Notes: generated by a model from the sequence alone, not told the origin. A stretch of 64,000 nucleotides of DNA from Thetidibacter halocola (GCF_018224955.1 NZ_JAGTUU010000001.1:558001-622000), one strand, 5' to 3'; positions 46,780 through 55,900 are shown, numbered from the stretch's first letter. Made by a program: numbers and translations.

Positions 46780-47556
46780 TCAGCGCCCCTCGTATTGCGC
46801 CGGGCGCTTTTCCAGAAAGGCGAGGACACCCTCCTGGAAATCGCGGGTCTTGCCGCATTCGCCCTGAAGCTTCGCCTCGATCGCCAGCTGTTCTTCCAGC
46901 GTGTTGTCCAGCGAGGTGCGCATCGCCTGTTTCACCCGCGTGTAGGCGGCGGTCGGCCCCTTCGCGAGGTGCGTGGCCCGCGCCTTCCAGACCGCCTCGA
47001 ACTCGGCCGCAGGCACCGCCTCCCAGATCATGCCCCAGTCCGACGCCTGCCGCGCGCTGATCTTCTCGGCAAACAGCGCCGCACCCATGGCCTTGGCCAG
47101 ACCCATCTGCCGCGGCAGATACCAGGTGCCGCCCGCATCCGGGATCAGCCCGATCCGGGTAAAGGCCTGGAGGAAGAACGCATCCTCCGAGGCGATGACC
47201 ACGTCCGCCGCCAGCGCGAGGTTCGCCCCCGCCCCCGCCGCCGGACCGTTGACCGCGCTGATCGTCGGCACCGGGCAATCGAAGATCGCTTGCAACATGG
47301 GCACGTATTCGTCACGCAGCGTGCGCTCGAGGTCGATATTGGCGGCATTGGCGCGGTCGCCCAGATCCTGCCCCGAGCAAAAGGCCCGCCCCGCCCCGGT
47401 CAGCACGACCACCCGCGCCTCACGCGCCGCGCGTCGCATCGCGTCGGTGATCTCGGCGCGCATCTGGGTGTTGAGCGCATTCATCACGTCGGGGCGGTTG
47501 AGCGTGATCGTGGCCAGGTCCTCGACCACGGAATAGGCGATCATGTCATACTGCAT
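46780..47556 (-). CDS. Enoyl-CoA hydratase/isomerase, PaaG-like
   Basis: Crotonase-superfamily enzyme of 258 residues. Oxyanion-hole regions are AFCSGQDLGDRA near 58-69 and AAGAGANLALAADV, and the GLIPDAGGTWYLPR segment with its Asp is characteristic of PaaG-type 1,2-epoxyphenylacetyl-CoA isomerase (oxepin-CoA forming) rather than of classical hydratases. No other phenylacetate genes are adjacent, so the substrate is uncertain. It is transcribed towards gltA with its own terminator. Confidence 0.88.
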   Translation of the reverse strand: MQYDMIAYSVVEDLATITLNRPDVMNALNTQMRAEITDAMRRAAREARVVVLTGAGRAFCSGQDLGDRANAANIDLERTLRDEYVPMLQAIFDCPVPTISAVNGPAAGAGANLALAADVVIASEDAFFLQAFTRIGLIPDAGGTWYLPRQMGLAKAMGAALFAEKISARQASDWGMIWEAVPAAEFEAVWKARATHLAKGPTAAYTRVKQAMRTSLDNTLEEQLAIEAKLQGECGKTRDFQEGVLAFLEKRPAQYEGR

Positions 47557-47646
47557 CGCAGGCTCCCTCTTTGCGTCGCCGCATCAAACACCGCGCCCCG
47601 GAAAATGGCAAAGCGAAACGCGGCGTCACCCGCGCCCGCGTCCCGT

Positions 47647-47706
47647 CTTCTTCTTGTTCAAAATACTCAGGGCAGTCTCGCCGAAGGCGAGACGGGGCAG
47701 AGCCCC
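47647..47706 (-). repeat. Intergenic structured repeat, copy B
   Basis: On the minus strand it begins GGGGCTCTGCCCC, then a hairpin (GTCTCGCC-TTC-GGCGAGAC), then CCTGAGTATTTTGAAC followed by AAGAAGAAG. It lies between the enoyl-CoA hydratase gene and ccmH. Confidence 0.75.
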
Positions 47707-47718
47707 ATACGTCGCGCC

Positions 47719-48207
47719 CTACTCGCCCAGAAGTTCCTTCAGGCGCTGACGCTCGGCCTCGCTCAGCCCCGCCTCGCCCGGTGCGACGGCGCTGGCGCGG
47801 CGGCGCACATAGACGATGCCGATCCCCAGCGCCATCACGAACAGTGCCGGCCCCGCCGCCCAGAGCAGCACGTTCCAGCCGCCCGTGGTCGGTTTCAGCA
47901 GCACGAATTCGCCGTAGCGGTCGACAATGAAATCAACCACCTCGGTGTCGCTGTCGCCTTCCATGATCCGCTCGCGCACCAGGATGCGCAGGTCACGCGC
48001 CAGTGAGGCGTTCGACTCGTCGATGCTCTCGTTCTGGCAGACCAGACAGCGCAGCCCCTCGGAAATCTCCCGCGCCCGCGCCTCCAGCGCCGGATCGGAC
48101 AGCATCTCGTCGGGCTGCACAGCCGGTAGCGGCGCGCCCGACAACGCCAGGCAAACCGCCAGGACAAGAGCCGGAGTCTTGCCCCGCAATCCGCGCAACG
48201 GGTTCAT
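47719..48207 (-). CDS. ccmH: Cytochrome c-type biogenesis protein CcmH (CycL)
   Basis: Membrane-anchored thiol oxidoreductase that reduces apocytochrome c before haem ligation. The 162 residues have an N-terminal signal anchor (ALVLAVCLALSGAPLPAV), the LRCLVCQNESI motif with the redox Cys pair, and a second membrane segment (VLLWAAGPALFVMALGIGIVYV) followed by a short cytosolic tail. ATG 48207 overlaps the ccmF stop (ATGA). Confidence 0.95.
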   Translation of the reverse strand: MNPLRGLRGKTPALVLAVCLALSGAPLPAVQPDEMLSDPALEARAREISEGLRCLVCQNESIDESNASLARDLRILVRERIMEGDSDTEVVDFIVDRYGEFVLLKPTTGGWNVLLWAAGPALFVMALGIGIVYVRRRASAVAPGEAGLSEAERQRLKELLGE

Positions 48208-50171
48208 TCCGCGGGCACTCCCAGCTTGGGCTCTGTCCGTGCCGCGCCGGCCGCCACACGATAGCGGCGGTCGGAGAGGCTCAGCAAGCCGCCCAGCGAC
48301 ATGATGATGCAGCCCGCCCAGATCCAGTTCGCCAGGGGCTTGATATAGGTCCGCATGACCCACCCGCCATTGTCCTGCGGATCGCCGATGACGACATAGA
48401 CATCGCGCATCACGCGATAGTCGATCGCCGCCTCGGTCGTGGGCATCTGCGCCACCGGGTAGTTCCGCTTTTCCGGGTAGAGATGCGCGATCTCGACCCC
48501 GTCCTTGCGGACCGACACCTCGCCCATGGTCGAGATGTAGTTCGGCCCCTGCACCCGCTCGACGCCCTGCAACTCCAGTTCGAAGGCACCTACGGTAAAC
48601 GGCTCGCCTACCCGGGCGACGCGGATGTCCTCTTCCTGCCACGCCATCAGCCCGGCAATACCCAGCATGGTGATGCCCATCCCCGAATGCGCCACCGCCT
48701 TGCCCCAGTCGGCGCGCGGCAGTCGCAGCAGGCGTTTCAGATCGCGGTTCTGACCGGTACGGCTGATCAGGTCGGTGATCGCGCCGGCGACCAGCCAGGT
48801 GCCCAGGAACACGCCCACCGGCCCCATCAGGCTGCGGCCGGTCTGCATCGCCCAGACGAACCCCGCCAGCGCCACCGCCAGCATGAAGGCCGGCGCCAGC
48901 TGACGGATGACTCGATCCAGCTTCGCCCGCTTCCAGCTCAGCATGGCGCCCACGGGCAGGATGATGCCAAGAACGATCATGAAGGGCGTGAAGGCCGCGT
49001 TGAAGAAGGGCGGGCCGACCGACAGCTTGCGGTCAAAGAACATCTCGGCCACCAGGGGCCACATCGTGCCGACGAAGACCACGAAAGACGACACCGCCAG
49101 CAGGATGTTGTTCGCCACAAGCGCGCTTTCGCGGCTGACCACGCCGAAGACGCCCTTGGCCTCCATCGCACTCGCCCGTGCCGCGAACAGCATCAGCGCG
49201 CCGCCGGTGAAGAAGACGAGGATCATCAGGATGAAGACGCCGCGTTCGGGATCGTTGGCAAAGGCATGGACCGAGGTCAGCAGGCCCGAGCGCACGATGA
49301 ACGTGCCGATCAGCGAGAAGCCGAAGGCGAGGATCGCCAGCAGGATGGTCCAGCTTTTCAGCGCCTCGCGCTTTTCCACCACGATGGCCGAATGCAGCAA
49401 TGCGGCGGCGAAAAGCCAAGGCATGAACGAGGCGTTTTCCACCGGGTCCCAGAACCAGAACCCGCCCCAGCCCAGCTCGTAATAGGCCCACCACGATCCC
49501 AGCGCGATACCTATGGTCAGAAAGACCCAGGCCGCCAGTGTCCAGGGCCGCACCCAGCGCCCCCACGCCGCGTCGACCCGCCCCTCGATCAGCGCAGCAA
49601 CGGCAAAGCTGAAGCAGATGCTCAGGCCGACATAGCCGAGGTAGAGGAATGGCGGATGGAACGCCAATCCGGGGTCCTGCAACAGTGGGTTCAGGTCTTG
49701 GCCGTCGAACGGCGGCACCACCAGGCGCAGGAACGGGTTCGAGGTGAACAGGATGAAGGCCAGGAAGGCCACGCCGATCGCCCCCTGCACCGCGATCACG
49801 CGGGCGCGCAGCGTGTGCGGGATATTCCCCCCGAACCAGGCTGCGCAGGCGCCGAACAGCGCCAGGATCATCACCCAGAGCAGCATGGAGCCCTCGTGGT
49901 TGCCCCAGACGCCCGAGATCTTGTAGAGCATCGGCTTGGCCGAGTGGCTGTTCTGATAGACCAGCTGCAACGAGAAATCCGACGTCACGAAGGCATGCGT
50001 CAGCGCCGCAAAGCTCATCCCGATCAGCAGGAATTGCGCGGTGGCGGCAGGTTCGGCGACGGCCATCCAGCCGGGCCAGCGTTTATGCGCGCCGATCAGC
50101 GGCACGGTCATCTGAATCAGCGCCACGAAGAAGGCGAGGATCAGGGCGATATGTCCAAGCTCTGTAATCAT
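48204..50171 (-). CDS. ccmF: Haem lyase CcmF/NrfE family
   Basis: Polytopic inner-membrane subunit of the cytochrome c haem lyase. The 655 residues have many hydrophobic helices, the WWD-type haem domain with WGNHEGSMLLWV and WGGFWFWDPVENASFMPWL, and conserved His near GLLTSVHAF. ATG 50171 gives the normal start (MITELGHIALILAF); the longer frame reads through a terminator. ccmE, which often precedes it, is not next to it; the holin gene's terminator isolates ccmF-ccmH. Confidence 0.96.
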   Translation of the reverse strand: MITELGHIALILAFFVALIQMTVPLIGAHKRWPGWMAVAEPAATAQFLLIGMSFAALTHAFVTSDFSLQLVYQNSHSAKPMLYKISGVWGNHEGSMLLWVMILALFGACAAWFGGNIPHTLRARVIAVQGAIGVAFLAFILFTSNPFLRLVVPPFDGQDLNPLLQDPGLAFHPPFLYLGYVGLSICFSFAVAALIEGRVDAAWGRWVRPWTLAAWVFLTIGIALGSWWAYYELGWGGFWFWDPVENASFMPWLFAAALLHSAIVVEKREALKSWTILLAILAFGFSLIGTFIVRSGLLTSVHAFANDPERGVFILMILVFFTGGALMLFAARASAMEAKGVFGVVSRESALVANNILLAVSSFVVFVGTMWPLVAEMFFDRKLSVGPPFFNAAFTPFMIVLGIILPVGAMLSWKRAKLDRVIRQLAPAFMLAVALAGFVWAMQTGRSLMGPVGVFLGTWLVAGAITDLISRTGQNRDLKRLLRLPRADWGKAVAHSGMGITMLGIAGLMAWQEEDIRVARVGEPFTVGAFELELQGVERVQGPNYISTMGEVSVRKDGVEIAHLYPEKRNYPVAQMPTTEAAIDYRVMRDVYVVIGDPQDNGGWVMRTYIKPLANWIWAGCIIMSLGGLLSLSDRRYRVAAGAARTEPKLGVPAE

Positions 50172-50193
50172 GGTCAGGACTATAGGGCGACGC

Positions 50194-50224
50194 AAAACCC
50201 GGGCCAATGGGATTCGGCCCGGGT
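50194..50224 (-). terminator. Intrinsic terminator after the holin gene
   Basis: On the minus strand ACCCGGGCC and its perfect 9-bp complement enclose an 11-base loop and run into TTTT. It separates the endolysin/holin pair from ccmF. Confidence 0.8.
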
Positions 50225-50265
50225 GCGCGTTCACATTGTCGCAACGGCATGGGTGGCCGAGCGGC

Positions 50266-50820
50266 TCAGCGCGTGGCGCGCCAGTCATCCAGCGCGGGGT
50301 TCCGCTCGGTGGTTTCCACGGCCGGCTCTCCGGCAGGGGTAGGCTCGGCCGGGCTCACGTCGCGAAGCGCCTCGACGTCGCGTACCGTCTGCACGACCTG
50401 CGGCACGGCGGCGATGGTGGCGGCCAGGTCGCGCTGGAAATCCTGCCCCTTGGCCTGGTGCCGCGCGCCGAAGTAGAAACTGACGATGGCCGCCAGCAGC
50501 CACCACAGCGGCTCGGGCACCAGCGCGATGCCCGCCATGCGCGCGGCGAACCAGACCGGGTCCACCATCGCCGCCACGAACAGCCCCATCGTGCCCAGCG
50601 CCATCGCCGGGCGCGGCACCCGGTTCAGCGCGTCCATGAACCGGTCAAAGCGCGAGCGGCGTTCCAGCCGGAATTCCTTGGCGAACTGCTCCAGCGAGGC
50701 ATGTTGCAGCGTCAACTCGCGCCCCGCCTCGGCCTCGGCATTGACGCGGAAAACCTCGGCGGTCTCACGCACCACGTTGCGTCCGCCGCCGAACAGCCCG
50801 TTCAGCAGGATTTCGATCAT
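50266..50820 (-). CDS. Holin family protein (GTA release type)
   Basis: Small membrane protein of the 3-TM holin family. In the 184 residues the hydrophobic segments are AMALGTMGLFVAAMV, FAARMAGIALVPEPLWWLL, and AIVSFYFG, preceded by a charged, amphipathic N-terminal half and followed by a Glu-rich tail. Holins let the endolysin cross the inner membrane. The start at 50820 overlaps the endolysin stop as ATGA; an ATG 6 bases upstream is also possible. The pair matches the holin/endolysin used by the Rhodobacter gene transfer agent. Confidence 0.88.
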   Translation of the reverse strand: MIEILLNGLFGGGRNVVRETAEVFRVNAEAEAGRELTLQHASLEQFAKEFRLERRSRFDRFMDALNRVPRPAMALGTMGLFVAAMVDPVWFAARMAGIALVPEPLWWLLAAIVSFYFGARHQAKGQDFQRDLAATIAAVPQVVQTVRDVEALRDVSPAEPTPAGEPAVETTERNPALDDWRATR

Positions 50821-51434
50821 CCCCATGCCGCAACCCTCCGCTGGAACTGCACGTCCGTCAGGTGATAGCGGGACGAGATGAACTCCTCGGCGCGCTTGAT
50901 CCAGCCGCCCTTGCCGCCCGCGCGGCTGCGGGCATACTTGCGCGACGCGGGCCGCGCATCGGCGATGGCGAAGTAATAATTCCGCCGCGCGATGCCGTAT
51001 GCGTCGGCAATATGGCCGGGCGCCCGCGCCGCCGCCCGTGCGGCTGCCGCGACGGTCTGCGGGCCGATGGCGCCATCAACGGCCACTTTTTCGCCCATCT
51101 CGACCAGCAGCCGTTGCAGGATCTTCACCGCGTTGGCGCCGGCATTCACATACATGTCAAAGACAGTCGCATGCAGCATCTCAGGCAATTCCGCGATGCG
51201 CGGCTTCAGGAAATAGTGCTGAAGAAAGATCTCAACCGCCTGCGCACGGCTCAGCCGTTTCACATCCTCGGCGGTCACGCTGCCGTCGCCATCAAGGTCG
51301 ATCCCGAGGCGCCGCATGGTGTGGATGGTGACGCCGTATTTCGTGGCCCCGCCGGGATCGTCGGGGTCGTTGACATAGCCACCCTCGCGGGCGACGATTT
51401 CCTCGGCCATCTGCCGGACCGATGCACTGCTCAT
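50817..51434 (-). CDS. Holin-associated N-acetylmuramidase (GH108 endolysin)
   Basis: Peptidoglycan-cutting endolysin. The 205 residues show the GH108 motif Glu17-Gly-Gly-Tyr (REGGYVNDPDDPGG, then ATKYGVT) with the catalytic Glu17, and the C-terminal peptidoglycan-binding region (KVAVDGAIGPQTVAAA). An EF-hand-type loop lies at 46-57, Asp46, Asp48, Asp50, Gly51, Val53, Thr54, Asp57, so calcium may tune activity. No signal peptide is present, so export depends on the holin. In R. capsulatus such a pair lies outside the GTA head-tail cluster and is needed for particle release. Confidence 0.92.
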   Translation of the reverse strand: MSSASVRQMAEEIVAREGGYVNDPDDPGGATKYGVTIHTMRRLGIDLDGDGSVTAEDVKRLSRAQAVEIFLQHYFLKPRIAELPEMLHATVFDMYVNAGANAVKILQRLLVEMGEKVAVDGAIGPQTVAAAARAAARAPGHIADAYGIARRNYYFAIADARPASRKYARSRAGGKGGWIKRAEEFISSRYHLTDVQFQRRVAAWG

Positions 51435-51934
51435 CTCTGCCTCCTGTGTTCGAGACGGTTTTCGAGTGGGCAGAGGGTGGGCAAAGACGGTTAACGAAAC
51501 CCGAGGGGGGCGCGCGCCTGGACGCCGACGACATCATCGCCATGCTGGACCTCGCCCCGCATCCCGAGGGTGGGCATTATCGCCAGACTTGGGAGGCCGA
51601 GGGCGAGGGTCGCCCGGCGGGCACCTGCATCTATTTCCTGCTGAAGGCCGGAGAGCGTAGCCACTGGCAACGGGTCGATGCCGCCGAGATCTGGCATTTC
51701 TACGCGGGCGCCCCGCTGATCCTGTCGATTGCCGAAACCGCGGCCGGCCCGCGCGCAGACCATGTCCTGGGCCCTGACCTGGCCGTGGGCCAGCGCCCGC
51801 AGATTCTCGTTCCGCCGCATCACTGGCAGGCGGCCCGCGGCATGGGCGGCTGGACGCTGGTGGGCTGCACCGTAAGCCCCGGTTTCCGCTTCGATGGGTT
51901 CGAACTGGCCATGCCGGATTTCGACATTCCCTGA
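51422..51934 (+). CDS. Cupin (DUF985/Cupin_5) family protein
   Basis: Small beta-barrel protein. The DUF985 pattern is clear from residue about 40: IIAMLDLAPHPEGGHYRQTW, IYFLLKAGERSHWQRVDAAEIWHFYAG, and GCTVSPGFRFDGFEL. The function of this cupin family is unknown; some bind sugar or metal. The start is uncertain: ATG 51422 would overlap the divergent endolysin gene by 13 bases, and GTG 51446 or CTG 51518 (after GAGGGG) may be the true start. Two repeat copies follow the gene. Confidence 0.82.
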   Translation: MHCSSLPPVFETVFEWAEGGQRRLTKPEGGARLDADDIIAMLDLAPHPEGGHYRQTWEAEGEGRPAGTCIYFLLKAGERSHWQRVDAAEIWHFYAGAPLILSIAETAAGPRADHVLGPDLAVGQRPQILVPPHHWQAARGMGGWTLVGCTVSPGFRFDGFELAMPDFDIP

Positions 51935-51962
51935 CGCGGCGCCGTTACAGACCGTGGATTGA

Positions 51963-52019
51963 GGGGTTTGCCCCTGCTCCCCTCGGTCGCTTCCCCCAGT
52001 ATGTTTCCCGCCAGAAGCA
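51963..52019 (+). repeat. Intergenic structured repeat, copy D (degenerate)
   Basis: GGGGTTTGCCCC followed by CCCCAGTATGTTTCCCGCC and AGAAGCA: same order of parts as the other copies but more changed. It is head-to-head with copy C, the two ends being 26 bases apart. Confidence 0.6.
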
Positions 52020-52044
52020 AGATTGGGGGCCTGTCATGCGACCG

Positions 52045-52103
52045 CTTCATCTTGCCCGACAAACTCCGGAGGAGTCGCGGAACGCGACGGGGGCAGAGCC
52101 CCC
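52045..52103 (-). repeat. Intergenic structured repeat, copy C
   Basis: On the minus strand it begins GGGGGCTCTGCCCCC, continues with a hairpin (GTCGCG-TTC-CGCGAC) and ends with CCGGAGTTTGTCGGGC followed by AAGATGAAG, one base different from copy A over that part. It sits 10 bases beyond the pgi stop. Confidence 0.8.
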
Positions 52104-52113
52104 ATTCGACGCC

Positions 52114-53697
52114 TCAGCCGCCGTGACGGTGGATGAAGTCAAGCAGCGCGCGCGTTGAGCCGTCCTTGCCCGCGCTATCCTGCTCGCCCGACACCATCGG
52201 CCCCAATGCCGTGGCCAGTTCCTTGCCCAGTTCGACCCCCCACTGGTCGTAGGAGTTGATGTTCAGGATCACGCCTTCGACAAACACCCGATGCTCATAG
52301 AGCGCGATGATCCTGCCCAGCGTCTCGGGATCGAGGCGCGGATAGATCAGCGTGGTCGATGGGCGGTTACCGGGAAAGACGCGGTGGCGCGCCTGGCGTT
52401 CCAGTTCATCGCCGGTGAACTGACCCGCCACCTTGGCGCGCGCCTCGTCCAGGCTGCGGCCCCGCATCAGCGCCTCGGACTGTGCGAGGCAATTGGCGAC
52501 CAGCAGGTGGTGATGGTGGCGCAGGTCGTCCTCGTGGCCGCGCGCGGCGACCATGAACTCGCAGGGCACAACCCGCGTGCCCTGGTGGATCAGCTGGTAG
52601 AACGCGTGCTGGCCGTTGGTGCCGGGCTCGCCCCAGACCACCGGGCCGGAATGGCAGGCCAGGTCCGCACCGTCCATGCTGACGCCCTTGCCGTTGCTCT
52701 CCATCTCCAGCTGCTGGAGATAGGCGGGCAGCCGCGCGAGGCGATTGTCATAGGGCAGAACGGCGCGGGTGGCGTGGCCCAGCACCTGGTTGTGCCAGAT
52801 CCCCACCAGCGCCAGCATGACGGCCATGTTCTCGTGCGGGGGGGCGTTGCGGAAATGGTTGTCCATCGCCTGCCCGCCGGCCAGGAAGGCGCGGAAATTC
52901 TCCGGTCCGATCGCCACCATCAGCGACAGGCCGATCGGCCCCCACATGGAATAGCGCCCGCCTACCCAGTCCTCGAAGCCGAAGACGCGGGACTCCAGGA
53001 TGCCGAATTCCGCCGCCTTCGCCACGTTCGAGGAAAGCGCGATGAAGCGGCCCTCGGCGCTGACGCCCTTCTCCACAAGCCAGGCTTTGGCCGTCTGCGC
53101 GTTGGTCATTGTCTCGATCGTGGTGAAGGTCTTGGAGGCGACGATGAAGACCGTGCGCTCGGGGTCGCAGAGTTTCAGCGTGTCGGCGATGTCCGCACCG
53201 TCCACGTTGGACACGAAATGACAGCGCGGCCCGTCGTGGTAAGGCGCCAGCGCCCGCACCGCCATCGCCGGACCGAGGTCGGAGCCGCCAATGCCGATGT
53301 TGACCACGTCCGTCACGTCGGACGCGCGCAGCGCACGGGCCTCGGCCTCCATCCGGCGCAGCGTGTCCAGTACGCCGGGCATCACGTCGGCCCCGTCGAC
53401 CGGCACCGCGCCGCCGTCGAGATTGCGCAAGGCGGTGTGCAGCACCGCGCGCCCCTCGGTCTCGTTGATCTTTTTCCCTGTGAACATCGCCTCGCGCCGC
53501 TGCGCCACGCCCGCGCGCTCGACCAGCGCCAGCAGCGCACCGCGGATCTGCTCGTCCAGTTGCGTCTTGGAATAGTCAAACACCATCCCCAACGCCTCGG
53601 TGCTGAATTCGGTGGCGCGGTTCGGGTTGTCCTCGAACAGCGACAGGATGCGCCGGTCGCCGATCCGAGCAGCATGGTTCTTCAGGTCGTCCCACAT
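52114..53697 (-). CDS. pgi: Glucose-6-phosphate isomerase
   Basis: Interconverts glucose 6-phosphate and fructose 6-phosphate. The 527 residues carry [11 protein letters not shown], the [15 protein letters not shown] phosphate-binding block, [12 protein letters not shown] and [11 protein letters not shown] signatures. ATG 53697 gives the usual start; the ribosome-binding sequence GGAG overlaps the pgl stop region. Third gene of the zwf-pgl-pgi operon. Confidence 0.97.
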   Translation of the reverse strand: MWDDLKNHAARIGDRRILSLFEDNPNRATEFSTEALGMVFDYSKTQLDEQIRGALLALVERAGVAQRREAMFTGKKINETEGRAVLHTALRNLDGGAVPVDGADVMPGVLDTLRRMEAEARALRASDVTDVVNIGIGGSDLGPAMAVRALAPYHDGPRCHFVSNVDGADIADTLKLCDPERTVFIVASKTFTTIETMTNAQTAKAWLVEKGVSAEGRFIALSSNVAKAAEFGILESRVFGFEDWVGGRYSMWGPIGLSLMVAIGPENFRAFLAGGQAMDNHFRNAPPHENMAVMLALVGIWHNQVLGHATRAVLPYDNRLARLPAYLQQLEMESNGKGVSMDGADLACHSGPVVWGEPGTNGQHAFYQLIHQGTRVVPCEFMVAARGHEDDLRHHHHLLVANCLAQSEALMRGRSLDEARAKVAGQFTGDELERQARHRVFPGNRPSTTLIYPRLDPETLGRIIALYEHRVFVEGVILNINSYDQWGVELGKELATALGPMVSGEQDSAGKDGSTRALLDFIHRHGG

Positions 53698-53702
53698 GGT
53701 CT

Positions 53703-54380
53703 TCACTCCGCCCAATGCACCACGGCGCCGTCCAGCACCGCGTTGATCGGCGCCTCATGCGCCGGTTTGCCCCGCGCGCCTTCCAGCGCCGCACGTTTCT
53801 CGGCGCCGAAGATCAGCACATGCTTGTGCAGCGCGCCGTTCAGAACAGGACCGCTCAGCGTCACGCGCGGCTCGGGTGCTCCGGGTGCGCGCATCGGCAC
53901 CAGCACCGGCGCATCGCGCGACAGCGCCTCGTCCAAACGATCTGCGCCGGGAAAGAGCGAGGCGGTGTGCATGTCTGCCCCCATGCCCAGCAGCACCACC
54001 GCCAACGGCAGTTCCGGCGCGATGGTCTCGGCCAGGGCCGCCGCCGCCGCGTCGCATTCCATGTCCGGCCGGTAGAGCGGCAGCAGACGCGCCGCCGCTG
54101 CGCGGTCGGTCAGCAGGCGCCGCCGCAGCAGCGCGGTGTTCGAGCGCGGGCTGTCCTCGGGCACCCAGCGTTCGTCGGTCAGCAGCACGTCGACGCGGCT
54201 CCAATCGAGGTCAGCGGCGCAGAGATCGTCAAAGACCGGCCCCGGAGATGTTCCCCCCGGCACAGCCAGCGTCACGCGGTCCGCATGGGCCAGCGCCTGC
54301 CGCAACTCGCCCGCCAGGCGGTTGGCCAGGTCGATCGCCAGCATGTCACGGTCAGGGTAGGCGACAAAGTCGTAGCTCAT
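53703..54380 (-). CDS. pgl: 6-phosphogluconolactonase
   Basis: Hydrolyses 6-phosphogluconolactone. The 225-residue protein of the DevB type shows [17 protein letters not shown] near 42-58, [16 protein letters not shown] and [14 protein letters not shown] (the usual G-x-D-G-H-T-x-S has Met for Gly). ATG 54380 overlaps the zwf stop (ATGA). Confidence 0.95.
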   Translation of the reverse strand: MSYDFVAYPDRDMLAIDLANRLAGELRQALAHADRVTLAVPGGTSPGPVFDDLCAADLDWSRVDVLLTDERWVPEDSPRSNTALLRRRLLTDRAAAARLLPLYRPDMECDAAAAALAETIAPELPLAVVLLGMGADMHTASLFPGADRLDEALSRDAPVLVPMRAPGAPEPRVTLSGPVLNGALHKHVLIFGAEKRAALEGARGKPAHEAPINAVLDGAVVHWAE

Positions 54381-55831
54381 GACCGGATCTCCCGCCACTT
54401 GCGGCCGTCCTTGTGCATCAGCATCAGCGAATCATCCGGCCCGCTCGACCCGACGTCGTAGGGTTTCGGCACCTCGTTCCGGGCAATCCAGCCCTCGATG
54501 ATCGGATCGGTCCAGGCCCAGGCGGCCTCGACCTCGTCGCCCCGCATGAACAGCGTCTGGTTGCCCCGGATGACGTCCATGATGAGGCGTTCATAGGCAT
54601 CGGGTACGTCCTCGACATCCGGGCCCAGCGCATCGGCAAAGGTCATGTCCAGCGGCACGTCCACAAGGCGCATGCCCCCCGGCCCCGGTTCCTTGATCGT
54701 CACGCCCAGCGTGATTCCCTCGTTCGGCTGCAAACGGATCGACAGCACGTTGCGGTGCCGCCCGGCATCGGCGCCAAAGATCGAATGCGGCGCGTCCTTG
54801 AACACCACCGCGATTTCCGAGGTCCGCGCCCGCAGCTTCTTGCCTGTCCGAAGGTAGAAGGGCGTGCCCGCCCAACGCCAGTTCGAGACATGGCATTTCA
54901 GCGCCACGAAACTTTCCGTGCGCGACCGCGGATCCTCGACATCGTGGCGATATCCCGGCGTGTCGCCGTCCGGCGCATACTGGCCGCGCACGATGTGGTG
55001 CCAGTCGACCGGGTCGAGCGCGCGGATCACCTTCAGCTTCTCGTCCCGGACCGAGTCGGGCTCGAATCGGGCCGGCGGCTCCATCGCGATCAGGCAAAGC
55101 AGCTGCATCAGGTGGTTCTGCACCATGTCCCGCATCGCGCCCGACTTGTCGTAATAGCCGCCGCGCCCTCCGACACCCACGGTTTCCGCCACCGTGATCT
55201 GGATGTGATCGACGTATTGCGCGTTCCACAGCGGCTCGAACAGCATGTTGCCAAAGCGCACCGCCATCAGGTTCTGGACGGTCTCCTTGCCCAGGTAATG
55301 GTCGATCCGGTAGATCTGCTGTTCGCTGAAATGCCGCGCCAGCGTCGCGTTCAGCGCCCGCGCCGATTTCAGATCGTGGCCAAAGGGCTTTTCCACCACC
55401 ACCCGGCTGTCATCATCCGCAAGGCCGAAACCGCGCAGCCGCTCGGCCAGGTCGCCGAACAGGCTCGGCCCGACCGAGAAGTAGAAGGCCCGAACCGTGC
55501 CCGGCCGCAACCGTGCCTTGAGCGCGGTCCAGCCGCCATCGCCCGTGGCATCCACGGTTTCATAGCTGACCCGCTCCAGGAAGGCCGGCAGCTGGTCTTC
55601 ATGCGGGTGCCGCTTGTCGCCGAATTCGTGGATCGACTCGGCCACCATCTGGCGAAAGCCCGCATCGTCCATGTCCGATCGCGCGGCGCCGATGATGCGC
55701 GCCTCGGGCGGCATCTGGCCGCCGCAGAAGCGGCGGAACAGGCCCGGCAGGATCTTGCGCCGGGCCAGATCGCCCGTGCCGCCGAAAATCACGAGGTCGA
55801 ACGGATCGACCGGGATCACGCGTGAGACCAT
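54377..55831 (-). CDS. zwf: Glucose-6-phosphate 1-dehydrogenase
   Basis: NAD(P)-dependent oxidation of glucose 6-phosphate. The 484 residues have the Rossmann motif GGTGDLARRKILP near 17-29, RIDHYLGKE with the catalytic His-Lys region, and EKPFGHD. ATG 55831 follows AAAGGG; the upstream reading frame has no similarity. With pgl and pgi it feeds the Entner-Doudoroff and pentose phosphate pathways; edd and eda are not in the window. A 16-bp palindrome lies 54-69 bases upstream of the start. Confidence 0.97.
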   Translation of the reverse strand: MVSRVIPVDPFDLVIFGGTGDLARRKILPGLFRRFCGGQMPPEARIIGAARSDMDDAGFRQMVAESIHEFGDKRHPHEDQLPAFLERVSYETVDATGDGGWTALKARLRPGTVRAFYFSVGPSLFGDLAERLRGFGLADDDSRVVVEKPFGHDLKSARALNATLARHFSEQQIYRIDHYLGKETVQNLMAVRFGNMLFEPLWNAQYVDHIQITVAETVGVGGRGGYYDKSGAMRDMVQNHLMQLLCLIAMEPPARFEPDSVRDEKLKVIRALDPVDWHHIVRGQYAPDGDTPGYRHDVEDPRSRTESFVALKCHVSNWRWAGTPFYLRTGKKLRARTSEIAVVFKDAPHSIFGADAGRHRNVLSIRLQPNEGITLGVTIKEPGPGGMRLVDVPLDMTFADALGPDVEDVPDAYERLIMDVIRGNQTLFMRGDEVEAAWAWTDPIIEGWIARNEVPKPYDVGSSGPDDSLMLMHKDGRKWREIRS

Positions 55832-55884
55832 GGGACGCCCTTTCTTGCCTTTCCTGCGCCGGCCGCACCCGATGCGCGGCTGCG

Positions 55885-55900
55885 GCGTTAGCGCTAACGC
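55885..55900. promoter_or_regulatory. 16-bp palindromic operator upstream of zwf
   Basis: GCGTTAGCGCTAACGC is perfectly symmetric around a central CG with TTAG/CTAA arms, the shape of LacI-family operators. It lies in the divergent region between zwf and the radical SAM gene, nearer to zwf. A sugar-responsive LacI-type repressor is likely; none is encoded in the window. Confidence 0.65.

Noticed and set aside
50248-50330. tRNA-like start (GGTGGCCGAGCGG)
   Set aside because: It is inside the end of the holin gene, no T-arm GGTTCRA or acceptor pairing follows at the right distance.
48003-50342. 779-codon plus-strand frame
   Set aside because: Antisense shadow of ccmH and ccmF, with runs of His, Arg, Gln and Pro and no recognisable domain.
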